Source: Candidatus Aenigmatarchaeota archaeon (GTDB lineage Archaea; Aenigmatarchaeota; Aenigmatarchaeia; QMZS01). From it: DNA of 5,651 nucleotides. Location: positions 1 to 5,651 of the forward strand of contig JAGGTL010000030.1 in assembly GCA_021163805.1 (NCBI GenBank), given 5' to 3'. Of the stretch, positions 5,604 through 5,651 are shown in pieces (within the stretch, counting starts at the first letter, position 1; every line of letters begins with the position of its first letter). The position numbers and the translations under genes are program-made. The notes under the pieces are model-generated. The model was not told the origin of the DNA and did no database searches. It worked only from the letters and a program-made list of their open reading frames with translations.

Positions 5604-5651
5604 TGGAAGGCCAATGTCCTACCATTAGACTATCGGCGCATAAATAATATA

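Larger units (their letters stand above)
5527..5639 (-). tRNA. trnG(ucc): tRNA-Gly (anticodon UCC), interrupted by a 28-nt intron and a 14-nt T-arm insertion
   Basis: Read on the minus strand, all arms of a glycine tRNA are present. The acceptor stem GCGCCGA/TCGGCGC has 7 pairs with discriminator A (5527). The D-stem is GTCT/GGAC with loop AATGGTA. The anticodon stem is TTGGC/GCCAA, with anticodon TCC at 5605-5607. The variable region is CAAT, and the T-stem CCGGG/CCCGG is perfect with a canonical TTCAAAT loop. Two insertions interrupt it: 28 nt after position 37 (5576-5603) and 14 nt between the T-stem and T-loop (5547-5560). Removing both gives a 71-nt tRNA with a 4-nt variable region, normal for archaeal tRNA-Gly. 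CCA is not encoded, so a CCA-adding enzyme must finish it. It reads GGA and, by wobble, other GGN codons. It is convergent with gpmI, and its promoter lies beyond the window. The clean stems argue against a pseudogene, although the T-arm insertion leaves some doubt about function. Confidence 0.93.

Noticed and set aside
5527..5639. Long variable arm (Ser/Leu-type tRNA) or plain tRNA pseudogene
   Set aside because: The extra bases lie after a perfect 5' T-stem strand, not between positions 44 and 48, and the variable region is 4 nt. All five helices pair fully and the anticodon and discriminator fit glycine, so decay is not evident.
5640..5651. TATATTATTTAT on the minus strand just before the tRNA
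   Set aside because: It looks like a TATA box but directly abuts the mature 5' end, too close for the usual position about 26 bases before the start. The real promoter is probably outside the window.
1..5651. CRISPR arrays, insertion sequences, integrase sites or origins
   Set aside because: No regularly spaced repeats, transposase or integrase genes, or terminal inverted repeats were seen on either strand.

Overview
The window looks archaeal, most likely a small AT-rich (roughly one-third GC by eye) DPANN-type genome such as the Pacearchaeota/Woesearchaeota. Three things support this. The glycine tRNA on the minus strand is split at the canonical archaeal 37/38 position and does not encode its CCA end. 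The genes are packed end to end with ATGA stop/start overlaps. The secreted proteins (CARDB, Cys-rich modules, C25-type protease with cell-wall-binding-like repeats) are of a kind common in those lineages. The lineage is an inference; there is no marker gene here. TGA is used as a stop, so there is no sign of a recoded genetic code.

Layout. Bases 1-5474 form one dense plus-strand gene string. It holds the 3' part of a secreted CARDB protein with two KGWNMI...GYYIK repeats (to 641), a 73-residue lipoprotein (646-867), a 711-residue gingipain-like C25 peptidase (864-2999), a membrane-tethered Ig-like/Cys-rich protein (2996-3925), and the glycolytic enzyme gpmI (3936-5474). The gaps are 4 bp, a 4-bp overlap, a 4-bp overlap and 10 bp, so co-transcription is likely. 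A short convergent spacer (5475-5526) separates gpmI from the minus-strand tRNA-Gly(UCC) at 5527-5639. No stretch longer than about 50 bases lacks a gene.

How the parts may fit. The first four genes all encode exported products and read as a cell-surface module: a CARDB adhesin-like protein, a lipoprotein, a protease and a protein held by a C-terminal membrane anchor. The lipoprotein and the protease share an unusual GPPTPE-type proline motif, once in the lipoprotein and three times near the mature N-terminus of the protease. This suggests they work in the same place, but the function of the motif is unknown to me. gpmI is a cytoplasmic glycolysis/gluconeogenesis enzyme and probably only shares the transcript.

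The most unusual element is the tRNA. Besides a 28-nt intron next to the anticodon, it carries a 14-nt insertion between the T-stem and an otherwise perfect T-loop. The insertion could be a second, very small intron or an insertion kept in the mature RNA.
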